A stretch of DNA of 58,775 bases from positions 1 through 58,775 of the forward strand of contig JANYHF010000123.1 in assembly GCA_025359185.1 (NCBI GenBank), in the 5' to 3' direction. The first letter of the stretch is position 1. The number at the start of each line of letters is the position of its first letter. Shown here piece after piece: positions 18,836-29,763 of this stretch. The notes under the pieces were generated by a model. It ran no database searches, was not told the DNA's origin, and saw only the letters and a program-made list of their open reading frames with translations. Made by a program: the position numbers and the translations under genes. The stretch comes from Hyphomicrobiaceae bacterium (GTDB lineage: Bacteria; Pseudomonadota; Alphaproteobacteria; Rhizobiales; Hyphomicrobiaceae).

Positions 18836-19567
18836 TCAATGCCGCTTGCGGCGATTGCGGCTTGCTAAAACGTTGAACGTCTCGACCGCACCGGAAAAGG
18901 CCATAGCGATGTAGATATATTCGCGAGGAATGTGGAAATGGGCGCCGTCCGCGATTAGCGCCATGCCGATCAATAAGAGGAAGCTGAGGGCCAGCATCTT
19001 GGTCGTGGGATGCCGTTCGATGAAGCGGCCAACGGCGACAGCAGCAAAATACATGACCAGCATGGCAATCACGATCGCCGCGATCATCACTTCAACGTGT
19101 TCGGCGATGCCGATGGCCGTGACAATCGAATCGATCGAAAAAACCAGATCGATGACGGCGATCTGCGCGATGATGGAGGCAAAGCTGTTGCGCTTTGAGC
19201 GTGCCGCGCGATCCGCTTCGGTTTCGACCTCACCTTCGATGTCGCCATGGATCTCGTGCGTTGCCTTGAAAATCAGGAACAAGCCGCCTGCAATCAGGAT
19301 GATATCACGCCAGGACAAAGCGAAACCGGCAATCTGCAAAATGGGCTGGGTGAGACCGATGATCCAGACAAGTCCGATCAGCATCGCGACGCGCAATCCG
19401 AAAGCCATCAGAAGGCCCAGTCTACGGGCCTTTTCTTTCTGGCCCTCCGGCAGCCGGGATACCAGAACCGCCAGAAAGACAACATTGTCGATGCCAAGGA
19501 CAATTTCGAGCACAGACAAAGTCAACAGACCGCCCCAAACCGACGGGTCATAGAGTGAGATCGACAT
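18836..19567 (-). CDS. TerC family integral membrane protein
   Basis: 243 residues, about seven transmembrane helices. The TerC signature EIVLGIDNVVFLAVL is at about 21-35 and the matching acidic motif DLVFSIDSIVTAIG in the second half. The paired membrane aspartates fit the family's proposed metal-ion transport role; TerC proteins have been linked to tellurite resistance and manganese export. The ATG at 19567 is chosen because homologues start just before the first helix; the longer upstream frame is unsupported. No ter genes or manganese riboswitch-like sequence are seen nearby. Confidence 0.92.
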   Translation of the reverse strand: MSISLYDPSVWGGLLTLSVLEIVLGIDNVVFLAVLVSRLPEGQKEKARRLGLLMAFGLRVAMLIGLVWIIGLTQPILQIAGFALSWRDIILIAGGLFLIFKATHEIHGDIEGEVETEADRAARSKRNSFASIIAQIAVIDLVFSIDSIVTAIGIAEHVEVMIAAIVIAMLVMYFAAVAVGRFIERHPTTKMLALSFLLLIGMALIADGAHFHIPREYIYIAMAFSGAVETFNVLASRNRRKRH

Positions 19568-19717
19568 TGAGGACCGGATGTGAACGTGTGGATCGGGAGC
19601 CAGCCGCCAGCACCATAGTAGGCATGGCGACAAATAATGACAGTATGTGGACGCCAAAGCCAGCGGTCACGTACAGCTTCGCGGTCTCACCTGCGTTGGA
19701 GCAAACTCATGAGGTTA

Positions 19718-20092
19718 CTAGAATGTCTTTTTGACCGAGCCATGCAGCGTCAGCGAATCCGGCAAACTGTCCAGCGATGGCAAATCGGGTGAGGGTTGTT
19801 CGGGTGTTCCATAGAGCAGCTCCAGACCGAAATCGAGTTTCGGAAGCACTCCCATAGACCCCAGTCCAAGACCACCCTTCGATTTGACGTCGCTTCCAAT
19901 GGCACCAGGAACGGTTAGTTCCACACCCGTACCATGACCTATGGACCCCGGCTTAATTTCGATCCCTGGAAGTATCTCAGGCTGCGCCGTACCCGCAGGC
20001 GGCACCGTTTGCTCAAAAGCCATCCCCGATTCTGCCGGCAGAAGTGCCAACAGCAGAGCGGCGAACGCAAATGATGCGCGACGATACGACAT
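19718..20092 (-). CDS. small exported protein of unknown function
   Basis: 124 residues with a clear signal peptide (about 1-25, ending GMAFE). The mature part is rich in glycine, proline and leucine (GLGLGSMGVLPKLDFGLELLYG) and has no cysteine. I do not recognise a family. It is probably a periplasmic or outer-membrane-associated protein. Upstream lies a 291-bp gap that is notably AT-rich between about 20155 and 20215, a plausible promoter region for this minus-strand gene. Confidence 0.65.
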   Translation of the reverse strand: MSYRRASFAFAALLLALLPAESGMAFEQTVPPAGTAQPEILPGIEIKPGSIGHGTGVELTVPGAIGSDVKSKGGLGLGSMGVLPKLDFGLELLYGTPEQPSPDLPSLDSLPDSLTLHGSVKKTF

Positions 20093-20383
20093 GGTTTCCT
20101 AACCCGGACTCGGTGGCCTCGTAGACAAGATGACGCGGTACACGGGCAAAGGCAAGTTTGTCAAAATTCACTTCAAATCATTGATATTTCGACAATATTT
20201 CTGTCCAGCTTTTGTCTGTGTTGCAGTGCGGCAACAAGTCCATAACGGCAGACTGTGCAGAACGAACGCGGCCAAACGCCAACATTAGGCTGACCGCCAG
20301 CCGTTGAACGAAGCCGGTGACAATGACTTTGACACTGCGTTGAAGCCCGGCCGTCGCGCTCAGACAGCGATTTGGCTTACTGG

Positions 20384-20851
20384 TCAGCGCACACTGCCGC
20401 CGCTTGCTAGCCCGCCCAATTCAGATCGTGGATGAAGATCAGCCGCAGGGGTTGGCGCTGCCCGCTGACGGAGCCTTCCGAAGCCTGCCGATGGATCCTG
20501 GTGGTTCTCTGGCACCGCGGCCGTGGGCTGGATTGCAAAACGCGGCTCAAAAGATTGAGGCTGCACGGGCACGGCAACTTGGACCGCAGCCTGGCGCCGT
20601 TGCGGCAGAATACCCTGCTCGATGACAACGTCGATGGGCCCGCCGGTCATGATGAGATGCTCGACACCATCGCGATGAACCAAAACTAATTTCCGTTTGC
20701 CGTCGACGGACACCACTTCACTGACGCCAATACGGGCTTCCCGGCCGCCGCCGAAAAGTGCACCTGCACCACCGCCAAAGTGCTGCCAAGCGAACCAAGC
20801 GCCACTGGCCGCTGCGACCAGCAGCGTCAGAAGAATCACCGTGCTCAGCAT
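20384..20851 (-). CDS. fliO: FliO-like membrane protein
   Basis: 155 residues. One transmembrane helix (about 3-22) is followed by a small conserved cytoplasmic domain with VVSVDGKRKLVLVHRDGVEHLIMTGGPIDVVIE, the FliO signature. The tail is proline- and arginine-rich and poorly conserved. FliO helps assemble the flagellar type III export gate, but no other flagellar gene occurs in the window, so the role is inferred from sequence only. The ATG at 20851 has AAGGA about nine bases upstream. The gene is divergent from cckA, with a 195-bp gap between them. Confidence 0.75.
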   Translation of the reverse strand: MLSTVILLTLLVAAASGAWFAWQHFGGGAGALFGGGREARIGVSEVVSVDGKRKLVLVHRDGVEHLIMTGGPIDVVIEQGILPQRRQAAVQVAVPVQPQSFEPRFAIQPTAAVPENHQDPSAGFGRLRQRAAPTPAADLHPRSELGGLASGGSVR

Positions 20852-21046
20852 GATTCGTTTCCTTCCCGCAAATGGTCCCGCAAACTGGACCCAGGCACCG
20901 CAACACGGCGCTTCCGCAGCTAACCTGCCGCGCCTGCTGTCATACCCCGACCCCGTCATACTGCATCCCACCGGTCAAGTTAACCAGTTTTGAACGTTGT
21001 CCAAAGCCATGACTGTGGCCCATGAGCCGCAGATTGGAAGCCGGCT

Positions 21047-23626
21047 ATGACGCGAGCGCGGGCCAAGACAATGACGCCAACGAGGGCGTGCGAATCTGCT
21101 AGTTCTGGCCATATGACAGAGTCGCAACTTGAAGACCGCATGTTGGAGCGCCCGGGAGTCCGCCGTATGGCGGTGCTCGTCACGGTATCGTCCCTTGCGG
21201 CCGTGTTGGTGGTCATCGCGGTCATTCCGGGGATGCGTGCGTTTGGGCAGATTGCGGCGCTGATCGGATTGATCGGATTGGCGGGAATGGGGGCATTTGG
21301 GCTGGCTCAGCGATGGCTTGGCTACCGCCATCCAGCTCAAAGCGTGCTTGGAACCGGTGAACTGGCAAATTACAGTGGCGGCCTAAGCCAGGGTTTGTTG
21401 CTGGTTCGCAGCGATGGTTCAATTGCATTTTCCAACCGGGCCTTCTGGACCATGTTTGGTTTGGAGTCCGGCAGGCGTGCCACGTTCCATCCGGAGATGG
21501 TTTTTGGCGCGCTGCCTGCAAACGGCGAGGCTGCCTATCGTTTGATACGTGCCCAGTCTGCAGGCAAGCCGTGGGAAGAGGTGATCGAGCTGCCATCTCA
21601 GTCGCAAGGCGCCGTTGAGAGCCGCTGGCTGCGGGTTGCTGTGTCGCACCATGCGGACCAGCGAAGCGACGGCTATTGGGCGTGGCATATCAATGACGTC
21701 ACCCGGGAAAATACCCGGCAAAGCGAATCGCTGCAGCGTGTGCGGCACATTCTGGATCAGCTCGACCGGCTTCCAGCTGGATTGTTCGTTGCGTCTGCCG
21801 ACCGGCGTCTGACCTACATGAATGCAACGTTGGCCGATTGGATGGGCGTTGCCGGCGATGGTGCTGAAGAGCTTCGGTTCGAAGCGTGTTTTGCGCAGGA
21901 AAGTCTGCTGTCCATTGACCAGTCGATGTCGGTGTTGCGCAGCGGCGACGTCGCTGCGCTCGATGTGGATTTGCTGCGCCAGGACGGCGTGCGTGTGCCT
22001 GCCCGTTTGATGGCGCGCGCTCATCCTGGCGAGCGCCGGTTGGGCCTGGGTTTGATTGTCAGCCGCGCGCCGAGTGACCGGCCCGAGGATGGTGCTCAAG
22101 CTGCCGAGGCCCGCTTCACCCGCTTTTTTCATGCCGCCCCCATCGCCATTGCGACAATTGATGACATTGGCCTGATCGGAAGTGCCAATCCAGCTTTTAC
22201 TCGCATGTTTTTCGGCCCTGCCAACGGCATCACCATGAGTGGCATGAACGTGCTTGAACGGTTGCACGCCGATAGTCGGGCAGCCGTGCGAGAGGCCTTG
22301 CTCAAAATCAACCGGCAGGCAACGCCGCAGCAACCCATCGAAATCATGTACGGCGATGGCAGCCTGCGATCTGGCCAGCTGTTCCTCAGTGCCAACACGG
22401 TTGCCGGTGCCGAGCGCGAGTCTGTCATACTCTATGCCCTCGATACCACCGACCGTAGGGAACTCGAGGCTCAGTTCGCGCAGAGCCAGAAGATGCAGGC
22501 GATCGGGCAGCTGGCTGGCGGGATTGCTCATGACATCAATAATGTGCTGACTGTGATCATAGGCTTCAGCGACCTGTTGCTGGCCAACAGCGGAGGCGAT
22601 CCTGCTTTCCATGACCTGAATGAAATCAAGGCCAACGCCAACCGGGCCGCCAACCTGGTGCGCCAGCTGCTGGCGTTTTCGCGGCGCCAGACGTTGCGAC
22701 CTGAAGTGCTCTCGCTGAACGAAGTTATTTCCGATCTGACCGTGTTTCTGAAGCGCTCGCTGGGTGAAAAGGTAAAACTCGAGCGCGATTACGGGCGTGA
22801 CCTTTGGCTCATCAAGGCGGATCAGACGGAGCTGGGCAGGGTCTTTGTCAATTTGGCGGTGAACGCTGTCGATGCGATGCCTGACGGCGGTTCGCTGACC
22901 ATCAGGACCGCCAATATCAGCACCGAAGAGTGTGTGCGCCTGGGCGAGCGGGGCATGGAGCCGGGTGACTACGTCATGTGTTCTGTCACCGACACAGGTC
23001 ACGGGATCCCAGCCGATATCCTGCAAAAGATCTTCGAACCCTTCTTTACGACCAAGGATGTTGGCAAAGGCACTGGGCTCGGTTTGTCGACTGTGTATGG
23101 TATCGTCAAGCAGACGGGCGGTTACATCTATTGCGACTCGGTTGCAGGTGCGGGCACCATGTTCCGCGTCTACCTGCCCAGGCATCTGGCGGGGTCTGGA
23201 GCCGGTGTCAGCGAGGTGCCGGTGAAAGTAGAAAAGCGGGATGCGCCCCGTGACCTCACTGGCAACGGCACTGTCCTCTTGGTCGAAGACGAAGAATCGG
23301 TACGCCGGTTTGCCGCCAGGGCGTTGCGGCGCCAAGGTTACACCGTGCTTGAAGCGGGGAACGGCTATGAAGCACTGGAGGTCAAGGGCAGCCATGCAGG
23401 CACCATAGATCTTGTTGTCAGCGACATCGTCATGCCGGAAATGGATGGACCGACATTGTTGAAAGAGCTTCGGAAAACGAGTCCCGAACTCAAGATCATC
23501 TTTATGTCGGGTTATGCCGATGATGCGCTCTCCAGTCTTGATAGCGGCGAGGAATTTGCGTTCCTGTCGAAGCCATTCCAGCTCACCGATCTCGTGACAG
23601 CCGTAAAAGACCTGATCTCAAGCTGA
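21047..23626 (+). CDS. cckA: hybrid sensor histidine kinase CckA
   Basis: 859 residues. Two transmembrane helices lie in about the first 85 residues, followed by two PAS-like segments (about 100-460). The HisKA box GGIAHDINN has the phospho-accepting H495. An ATPase domain with [15 protein letters not shown] follows, and a receiver domain has D793 ([12 protein letters not shown]). This order and the sequence around the H box match CckA, the essential kinase/phosphatase that feeds ChpT and then the cell-cycle regulator CtrA. The start is uncertain: the ATG at 21047 has GGAAG upstream, and ATG 21113 would also serve. recA follows in the same direction. Confidence 0.88.
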   Translation: MTRARAKTMTPTRACESASSGHMTESQLEDRMLERPGVRRMAVLVTVSSLAAVLVVIAVIPGMRAFGQIAALIGLIGLAGMGAFGLAQRWLGYRHPAQSVLGTGELANYSGGLSQGLLLVRSDGSIAFSNRAFWTMFGLESGRRATFHPEMVFGALPANGEAAYRLIRAQSAGKPWEEVIELPSQSQGAVESRWLRVAVSHHADQRSDGYWAWHINDVTRENTRQSESLQRVRHILDQLDRLPAGLFVASADRRLTYMNATLADWMGVAGDGAEELRFEACFAQESLLSIDQSMSVLRSGDVAALDVDLLRQDGVRVPARLMARAHPGERRLGLGLIVSRAPSDRPEDGAQAAEARFTRFFHAAPIAIATIDDIGLIGSANPAFTRMFFGPANGITMSGMNVLERLHADSRAAVREALLKINRQATPQQPIEIMYGDGSLRSGQLFLSANTVAGAERESVILYALDTTDRRELEAQFAQSQKMQAIGQLAGGIAHDINNVLTVIIGFSDLLLANSGGDPAFHDLNEIKANANRAANLVRQLLAFSRRQTLRPEVLSLNEVISDLTVFLKRSLGEKVKLERDYGRDLWLIKADQTELGRVFVNLAVNAVDAMPDGGSLTIRTANISTEECVRLGERGMEPGDYVMCSVTDTGHGIPADILQKIFEPFFTTKDVGKGTGLGLSTVYGIVKQTGGYIYCDSVAGAGTMFRVYLPRHLAGSGAGVSEVPVKVEKRDAPRDLTGNGTVLLVEDEESVRRFAARALRRQGYTVLEAGNGYEALEVKGSHAGTIDLVVSDIVMPEMDGPTLLKELRKTSPELKIIFMSGYADDALSSLDSGEEFAFLSKPFQLTDLVTAVKDLISS

Positions 23627-23650
23627 CGGTTAGCTGGCGGCGTGAATTTT

Positions 23651-23665
23651 GAACACTAGGCGAAC
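23651..23665 (+). promoter_or_regulatory. SOS box (LexA site) upstream of recA
   Basis: GAACACTAGGCGAAC is an exact match to the alphaproteobacterial LexA site GAAC-N7-GAAC. It lies about 85 bases before the recA start, so recA is very likely under SOS control. The second GAAC sits at the centre of a perfect inverted repeat, ACTAGGC and GCCTAGT, at 23655-23672, which may be an additional binding or structural signal. Confidence 0.9.
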
Positions 23666-23749
23666 GCCTAGTGGACAAAAAAGAACAAATACGGTACGTG
23701 TTGAGTCGAATTGTCATGCCGCAATGGGCGTGGAATAAGGGGACGACGC

Positions 23750-24901
23750 ATGAAAGAGCTACCGCAACTTCGCGTGGTCGAAGGAACAGGCATGGACAAG
23801 CAGAAAGCTCTCGAAGCCGCTCTTGCTCAGATCGAAAAGCATTTTGGCAAAGGCTCCATCATGCGGCTCGGTCAAAATGACAAAGACATTGATGTCGAGG
23901 CGATTTCGTCTGGCTCGCTGGGGCTGGATATTGCGCTTGGCATCGGCGGGCTGCCGCGTGGCCGCGTCGTTGAGATTTATGGCCCAGAATCATCCGGTAA
24001 GACCACATTGGCCCTGCATGTTGTGGCCGAATCGCAAAAGCTCGGCGGTGTCTGCTCCTATATTGACGCTGAGCACGCGCTGGATCCGTCCTATGCCCGG
24101 AAACTTGGCGTAAAAGTGGAAGACTTGTTGATTTCTCAGCCAGATACAGGCGAGCAGGCCCTGGAAATCGCCGACACGCTCGTCCGCTCGGGGGCCGTCG
24201 ATGTGCTGGTTGTGGACTCGGTCGCGGCCCTGACGCCAAAGGCAGAACTCGAAGGCGAGATGGGCGATAGTCTGCCCGGCCTGCAAGCGCGACTGATGAG
24301 CCAAGCCCTGCGCAAGCTTACGGGGTCGATTTCCAAGTCCAAATGCATGGTCATTTTCATCAACCAGATCCGGATGAAGATCGGTGTCATGTTTGGCAAT
24401 CCTGAGACCACATCAGGCGGCAACGCCCTGAAATTCTATGCCTCTGTCCGCCTCGACATCCGCCGGATCGGCCAGATCAAGTCGGGCGAAGAGTCGGTCG
24501 GAAATCAAACACGCGTCAAGGTGGTCAAGAACAAAGTCGCACCGCCTTTCAAACAGGTCGAATTCGATATCATGTATGGCGAGGGTATATCAAAGACAGG
24601 CGAATTGGTGGACTTGGGCGTCAAGGCCGGGGTCGTCGAGAAGTCTGGTTCTTGGTTTGCGTTCGACGGCGAGCGCATCGGCCAGGGCCGAGAAAACGCG
24701 AAGTTGTTTTTGAAGCAAAATCCAAAGATCGCCGACACCATTGAAAAGGCTATCCGGCTCAATGCGGGATTGATGGCTGAGAAGATGCTCGTTGCCCCCG
24801 AAGCCAATGCCGCCGACGATGGGTCGGCAGACATCGATCCGGAGACGGGCGAGGTCCTGGAAGAGGCAACCGGCAAACGTAGTAAATCAAAGCGAGGCTG
24901 A
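23750..24901 (+). CDS. recA: recombinase RecA
   Basis: 383 residues. It forms the strand-exchange filament on single-stranded DNA and promotes LexA self-cleavage. Visible motifs are the Walker [10 protein letters not shown], the DNA-binding loop region [17 protein letters not shown], and the acidic low-complexity tail typical of RecA. The ATG at 23750 is preceded by AAGGGG about eight bases away. The next Met (23792, [11 protein letters not shown]) is where many homologues begin, so the first 14 residues ([13 protein letters not shown]) are an N-terminal extension also seen in related alphaproteobacteria. An SOS box lies upstream and alaS follows. Confidence 0.98.
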   Translation: MKELPQLRVVEGTGMDKQKALEAALAQIEKHFGKGSIMRLGQNDKDIDVEAISSGSLGLDIALGIGGLPRGRVVEIYGPESSGKTTLALHVVAESQKLGGVCSYIDAEHALDPSYARKLGVKVEDLLISQPDTGEQALEIADTLVRSGAVDVLVVDSVAALTPKAELEGEMGDSLPGLQARLMSQALRKLTGSISKSKCMVIFINQIRMKIGVMFGNPETTSGGNALKFYASVRLDIRRIGQIKSGEESVGNQTRVKVVKNKVAPPFKQVEFDIMYGEGISKTGELVDLGVKAGVVEKSGSWFAFDGERIGQGRENAKLFLKQNPKIADTIEKAIRLNAGLMAEKMLVAPEANAADDGSADIDPETGEVLEEATGKRSKSKRG

Positions 24902-25059
24902 CGGCCAATCCCGGCACATGTTGCAGTGCAATGGACAGACAATCGTCTCGCCACTAAGACGTCGATTGATATTGACATCGCTGATGGGCGGCACGGGGTG
25001 ATCTTGGCTCATTCGGTTCACCTGGTGCCGCTCCATCAATTCTTAGAGGTTCGTGCACT

Positions 25060-27819
25060 ATGGCTGCTCCGTCGAAATCGTTGAGTTCACCGGCCAAAAC
25101 GAGCGCGCCCGGCAACGGCGCCGTCAATGATATCCGCTCTGCATTTCTGCGCTATTACGAAAAGAACGGGCATACCGTAGTCCCGTCGTCGCCCTTGGTG
25201 CCGCGCAACGACCCGACACTCATGTTCGCAAACTCGGGCATGGTCCAGTTCAAGAACTTGTTCGTTGGCGCAGAAACGCGGGACTACAAACGCGCCGCCA
25301 CAGCCCAGAAGTGCGTGCGTGCGGGCGGCAAACACAACGACCTCGACAATGTGGGCTATACCGCCAGGCATCATACGTTTTTCGAGATGCTGGGGAACTT
25401 TTCGTTCGGCGACTACTTCAAAGAAACCGCTATCGACCTCGCCTGGACGTTGATCACCCGGGAGTTTGGCCTTGATGCCAAGCGTTTGATGGTCACGGTC
25501 TACTCCGAAGACGATCAAGCACATGCTTTGTGGAAAAAAATCGCAGGACTGCCAGATAGTAAAATCGTGCGCATAGCGACAGCCGACAATTTCTGGCGGA
25601 TGGGTGACGTAGGGCCTTGCGGACCGTGCTCCGAAATCTTCTACGATCACGGCGACCACATCCCCGGCGGGCCTCCTGGATCGGCGGAAGCCGACGGTGA
25701 CCGGTTCATCGAAATCTGGAATCTGGTCTTCATGCAGTTCGAGGAGCGCGGTCCCGGTGACAGGGTGGATCTGCCCAAGCCCTCGATCGATACCGGTATG
25801 GGGCTGGAACGCATTGCTGCCGTCATGCAAGGCGTACACGACAACTATGATATCGACCTGTTCCGTGCCCTGATCGACGCATCGGTGGCGGCGACGGGCG
25901 TTGCGGCCACAGGTAAAGCGATTGCGAGCCACCGGGTCATCGCTGATCATCTGCGCGCCTCCAGTTTCCTGATCGCAGATGGTGTGCAGCCTGCCAATGA
26001 TGGCCGTGGCTATGTGTTGCGCCGCATCATGCGCCGGGCTATGCGGCACGCGCATCTTCTGGGCGCCAAAGAGCCGCTGTTATGGAGCTTGGTTCCCGCT
26101 CTCGTCCAACAGATGGGGCAGAGCTATCCCGAGTTGGTCCGGGCCGAGGTTTTAATCGCCGAGACGTTGAAGCTGGAGGAGCAGCGCTTCCGGACCACGC
26201 TGGCCCGGGGTATTGGGCTGCTCGACGATGCAACGTCAACGTTGCAGTCCGGCGGCGTGCTGGCGGGCGAAACCGCTTTCAAGCTCTACGACACCTTCGG
26301 TTTTCCTCTCGATCTGACGCAAGATGCGTTGCGCCCGCGCGGCATCTCAGTCGACACAGCAGGCTTTGATGCCGCCATGCAGGTTCAGAAAACCGAGGCC
26401 CGGAAGGCTTGGAAGGGCTCGGGGGACGCGGCGGCAGAAGCCATCTGGTTCGAACTTAAAGACCGGTTCGGGCCGACTGAATTTCTGGGCTACGCCACCG
26501 AGGCTGCCGAGGGTGAAATCCGCGCTCTGGTGAAGGATGGCCAAGAGGTTCGCCAACTCCAGTCCGGCCAAGAGGGACAGGTTGTGCTCAACCAGACCCC
26601 ATTTTATGCCGAATCTGGCGGGCAAGCGGGCGATCACGGCCAAATCAGGGTGGGTACGTCAGGCCTGTTTCGTGTCTCGGCAACATACAAGAAACTTGGC
26701 GACCTTTGGGTGCATTCAGGCCAGGTGGAAGCCGGTACGATCCGTGTGGGTGATGGCGCGTCTCTAGAGGTTGACCATCAGCGCCGGACTGGTATTCGTG
26801 CCAATCATTCGGCAACGCATCTTCTGCATGAGGCGTTGCGGCAAGTCTTGGGCGAGCATGTTGCTCAAAAGGGTTCATTGGTCGATCCAAACCGGCTTCG
26901 CTTCGATTTTTCGCATCCAAAGCCCGTCAGCGCCTCTGAACTTGCCGCGGTTGAGGATTTCGCCAATGCCATCGTGCTGCAAAACGCGCCCGTCGTGACC
27001 AAGCTGATGGCGGTCGACGAAGCCGTCAAGTCGGGGGCCATGGCGCTTTTCGGCGAGAAATATGGCCATGAGGTCCGGGTGGTGTCGATGGGCGTGGCAA
27101 CGGACGGCCCGAAAGCCAGTCAGCCCTATTCGGTTGAATTGTGCGGCGGAACCCATGTCGGCCGCACCGGCGATATCGGTCTGGTGCGGATTCTGGCTGA
27201 AAGCGCCGTATCGTCGGGTGTGCGCCGCTTGGAGGCGCTGACGGCAGAGGGAGCGCGACGGTACTTGACCGAGCAGGATGCGCGTGCGCGCGACGCTGCT
27301 GCGGTCTTAAAGATTAGTTCCACAGAACTCGTCGAGCGGGTGACGGCGTTGGCCGATGACCGGCGCAAACTGGAAAGGCAGGTTGCGGATCTGAAACGGC
27401 AGATCGCCATGGCTCAAGGGAGCAGCGGTGGCGCTAAAGATGTGGCGAGTGAAGGTGTCACTGGCCTCCAGACTATTGGAACCATCAAAGTGATCGCCCG
27501 CAGGATTGAAGGTATCGGCCTCAAGGACCTGCGCGGTCTTGTTGATGAAGGCAAGCTGCAGATCGGTTCGGGCATTGTCGTCGTTGCCGGCACGTCTGAG
27601 GACGGCAAAGCTGGCGTCGCCGTCGGCGTGACCAACGACCTCGTAGCGGCCTGGAATGCAGTGGATCTGGTCAGGATTGGGGCTGAGGTTTTGGGCGGCA
27701 AAGGCGGTGGCGGCCGGCCGGACATGGCGCAAGCTGGCGGCCCGGATGCGGGCAAAGCTCAAGAGGCAATTGAAAAGATCGTTATGGCCATCCGCGATCG
27801 CGACCGAATGGGCGTTTGA
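25060..27819 (+). CDS. alaS: alanyl-tRNA synthetase
   Basis: 919 residues, slightly long for the family because of about 20 extra N-terminal residues before [16 protein letters not shown]. The class II catalytic core has [13 protein letters not shown] and the [13 protein letters not shown] motif. The editing domain has the [12 protein letters not shown] zinc ligands and CGGTH. The C-terminal oligomerisation domain ends in the glycine-rich [16 protein letters not shown] segment. It charges tRNA-Ala and clears mischarged serine and glycine. The recA-alaS order is common in this class. Confidence 0.97.
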   Translation: MAAPSKSLSSPAKTSAPGNGAVNDIRSAFLRYYEKNGHTVVPSSPLVPRNDPTLMFANSGMVQFKNLFVGAETRDYKRAATAQKCVRAGGKHNDLDNVGYTARHHTFFEMLGNFSFGDYFKETAIDLAWTLITREFGLDAKRLMVTVYSEDDQAHALWKKIAGLPDSKIVRIATADNFWRMGDVGPCGPCSEIFYDHGDHIPGGPPGSAEADGDRFIEIWNLVFMQFEERGPGDRVDLPKPSIDTGMGLERIAAVMQGVHDNYDIDLFRALIDASVAATGVAATGKAIASHRVIADHLRASSFLIADGVQPANDGRGYVLRRIMRRAMRHAHLLGAKEPLLWSLVPALVQQMGQSYPELVRAEVLIAETLKLEEQRFRTTLARGIGLLDDATSTLQSGGVLAGETAFKLYDTFGFPLDLTQDALRPRGISVDTAGFDAAMQVQKTEARKAWKGSGDAAAEAIWFELKDRFGPTEFLGYATEAAEGEIRALVKDGQEVRQLQSGQEGQVVLNQTPFYAESGGQAGDHGQIRVGTSGLFRVSATYKKLGDLWVHSGQVEAGTIRVGDGASLEVDHQRRTGIRANHSATHLLHEALRQVLGEHVAQKGSLVDPNRLRFDFSHPKPVSASELAAVEDFANAIVLQNAPVVTKLMAVDEAVKSGAMALFGEKYGHEVRVVSMGVATDGPKASQPYSVELCGGTHVGRTGDIGLVRILAESAVSSGVRRLEALTAEGARRYLTEQDARARDAAAVLKISSTELVERVTALADDRRKLERQVADLKRQIAMAQGSSGGAKDVASEGVTGLQTIGTIKVIARRIEGIGLKDLRGLVDEGKLQIGSGIVVVAGTSEDGKAGVAVGVTNDLVAAWNAVDLVRIGAEVLGGKGGGGRPDMAQAGGPDAGKAQEAIEKIVMAIRDRDRMGV

Positions 27820-28035
27820 GCGCGACCTCCGTTCAAAAGCCATTATATCAAGGCTGGAACTCCGGTCAAAAGTCCTCACTCGCTCCTTCACGGCCAACGT
27901 CGAGGCGACGTCTGGTGAGCGGTAGCTGACGGCGCACCGGTTTCCTCGATCCGTAGCGGAGCCCAAAAGGTTGACAAGTTTTACGGCGGGCCATGCGGCA
28001 AAACATCGATGCTGGACTGGCCGGGCCAGTGAAAC

Positions 28036-28938
28036 TCACGCGGCGGTGGCTCGGGAAATCGGCAGCCCAAGGCTGGGCAACGGAGTATTGGGCATTGACG
28101 TTTCCCCAGACGGCAGCCTGGACAATGAGGCTGATTGGACAGGCTGGCTCGCCAGCATCAAGGTCTCAATTGTGCGTTGTGCACTTCGGCGGGGCAGCGC
28201 CAGTGCCCGCAGGGGACGGTTGCCGGCGCGAACCAGTTCCAACCGGCTCGGCAGAGACTGGCGCGGTGCTGATACTCGCGCTGTCAAGGGTTGAGACGAG
28301 GGGGATGGCTTAAATGCCGCCCCGCGATGTGACGGCAACTCCGGCTGACCGCCGTCCTGCCTCACGCCTGCTGAGACCAGGAGACTGGTTACGGCTGCGG
28401 GAGCGGGTTCTGTTACCGCGATGATGCTGCGCAGCAGCGCCGCAGCTTCAGCCGCACGATCCTTGGACGTATCGGACAAAGTGCCATGCGAAACAAGGTC
28501 TTCGAGCCCAGAGAGCTCAGTGCCAGCGGCAAGCAACGCCTGACCGGTCGCGGGACGCTCGGCTGAAAGAACGCCATCTAAGTCAAGAAAGTCTTCTGCG
28601 AGCTGGCGCGTGAGACGTGGAGCACTCAGGAAGCCTGCAAGCCCCGTATCAGTCCAGAAAGGGTTGGATTTGGCAGCAGGGCCAGTCGTTATCTGAGCAA
28701 CCGCCCCCACCGCCCCTGGCACTGCGCTGGGCGCTGGCTGCAGGTCCGTGGTTGATGCATGGACAGGTCTATTGGCAAGGCTTTCGAGGCCCAAACCTGG
28801 TGCCGCAATTTCTGAGGTTTCGCCGGACGCCACCGGCACCTGTTGACTGGCCTCTGCCAGCGGCTCGGAGCCGGCGGCCGGCTGGTCAGCCCACAAGCGG
28901 TGGACCAGGAACGCTAAGATACTGCGCAACATCCTCAT
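28036..28938 (-). CDS. hypothetical protein with N-terminal hydrophobic segment
   Basis: 300 residues, not recognised. The first 18 residues (LRSILAFLVHRLWA) could be a membrane anchor or weak signal. The rest is rich in alanine, serine and proline with few hydrophobic core segments. A more ordered part lies at about 90-175 (LTRQLAEDFLDLDGVL, KDRAAEAAALLRSIIA). The end is basic and low-complexity. GGAG lies just ahead of ATG 28938, and the frame is open for 900 bp against strong shadow frames, so the gene is likely but not certain. It faces alaS convergently. Confidence 0.55.
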   Translation of the reverse strand: MRMLRSILAFLVHRLWADQPAAGSEPLAEASQQVPVASGETSEIAAPGLGLESLANRPVHASTTDLQPAPSAVPGAVGAVAQITTGPAAKSNPFWTDTGLAGFLSAPRLTRQLAEDFLDLDGVLSAERPATGQALLAAGTELSGLEDLVSHGTLSDTSKDRAAEAAALLRSIIAVTEPAPAAVTSLLVSAGVRQDGGQPELPSHRGAAFKPSPSSQPLTARVSAPRQSLPSRLELVRAGNRPLRALALPRRSAQRTIETLMLASQPVQSASLSRLPSGETSMPNTPLPSLGLPISRATAA

Positions 28939-29147
28939 AACTCCACAAACTAAATTCCCGCAGAATTCACTTTGGCAGCCAGGAGTTAAGGTGAGGTTTC
29001 CACGTGTCCCATTTTTGACTGGAGCCGGCTAAGTTTGTTCAATGATCGCAATAGGATCGTCCGGCTAGGTCACGACTGCCGGGACTGGCCCAAATGGGGC
29101 GCTGCCATACGAGTGCTTCAGACGAGTGCTGGCGTTACAACCGGGGC

Positions 29148-29762
29148 TCAGTCTGCTGTCTCTGCCCCACCCTTGTCTTTGTGAACGGCGACACTCACCG
29201 GCGCGATGCCGTCTGCGGCAAATGTCACAGTGAAGGATTTCGGGTTCGGGTTCTTCACATACATCGAATTGGGATTGACGCGGAAGTGGCCCGGAGCCGT
29301 CTTGGTGTCGAAATGCAGCGTTTGCGTTGCGCCCGCTTTGAGGGCGACCGTATCGAGCTTACGGAACGTTTCTTCACTTTTGCCGGTCACGTCGTCCTTG
29401 ATCTGCTGGAACATCACGAGCCCCGCCAGATAGGCGCCGGAAGTGTTGGTCAATGCGATTTCCAAGTGGTCGTCAGCCGATTTGCCGGTCGCCGGATCGG
29501 CGTTGTCCTCGACCTTGTAGGTGAACGTCAAACCGCCGGTTGCGCCACCCGCCTTGATCGGGTTCGCCATGTTCAAGGGCGTCTTGTCCTTGCTATCGGG
29601 AATTCCGTTGCCGTTGGTATCAGCGTTCATAGGGTCGGTGCCGAGCACGTTTTCGGCAGCATCAGGCAGGCCGTCGCCATCAGTGTCTAGGGCTGCGGCA
29701 TAGGTCGTGTGCGAGGCCAGGATCAGGCACGCGGCCAGGCCAAGCATGAGTGCAGGTTTCAT
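29148..29762 (-). CDS. exported protein with thrombospondin type-3 calcium-binding repeats
   Basis: 204 residues. The signal peptide is about residues 1-23 (ending TYAAA). Two thrombospondin type-3-like repeats follow at about 26-60 (DTDGDGLPD, DTNGNGIPD), each an acidic calcium-binding loop. A beta-rich domain (about 70-204) completes the protein. It is the last gene of a minus-strand cluster. Its ATG lies one base after the permease stop (TGAGATG), with AGGAG ahead, so it is translationally coupled to the transporter. It is therefore probably the transporter's exported partner or a periplasmic effector. Function is inferred from context only. Confidence 0.85.
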   Translation of the reverse strand: MKPALMLGLAACLILASHTTYAAALDTDGDGLPDAAENVLGTDPMNADTNGNGIPDSKDKTPLNMANPIKAGGATGGLTFTYKVEDNADPATGKSADDHLEIALTNTSGAYLAGLVMFQQIKDDVTGKSEETFRKLDTVALKAGATQTLHFDTKTAPGHFRVNPNSMYVKNPNPKSFTVTFAADGIAPVSVAVHKDKGGAETAD

Positions 29763-29763
29763 C

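Noticed and set aside
21419-23395. A 658-codon open frame on the minus strand opposite cckA
   Set aside because: It mirrors the high-GC codon pattern of cckA, has no ribosome site or recognisable domain, and cckA is well supported.
25087-26055. A 322-codon minus-strand frame inside alaS
   Set aside because: Shadow of the alaS coding strand; no signature.
29107-29130. A nine-base direct repeat (ACGAGTGCT) before the thrombospondin-repeat gene end
   Set aside because: Only two short copies with four bases between; too small to be an element.
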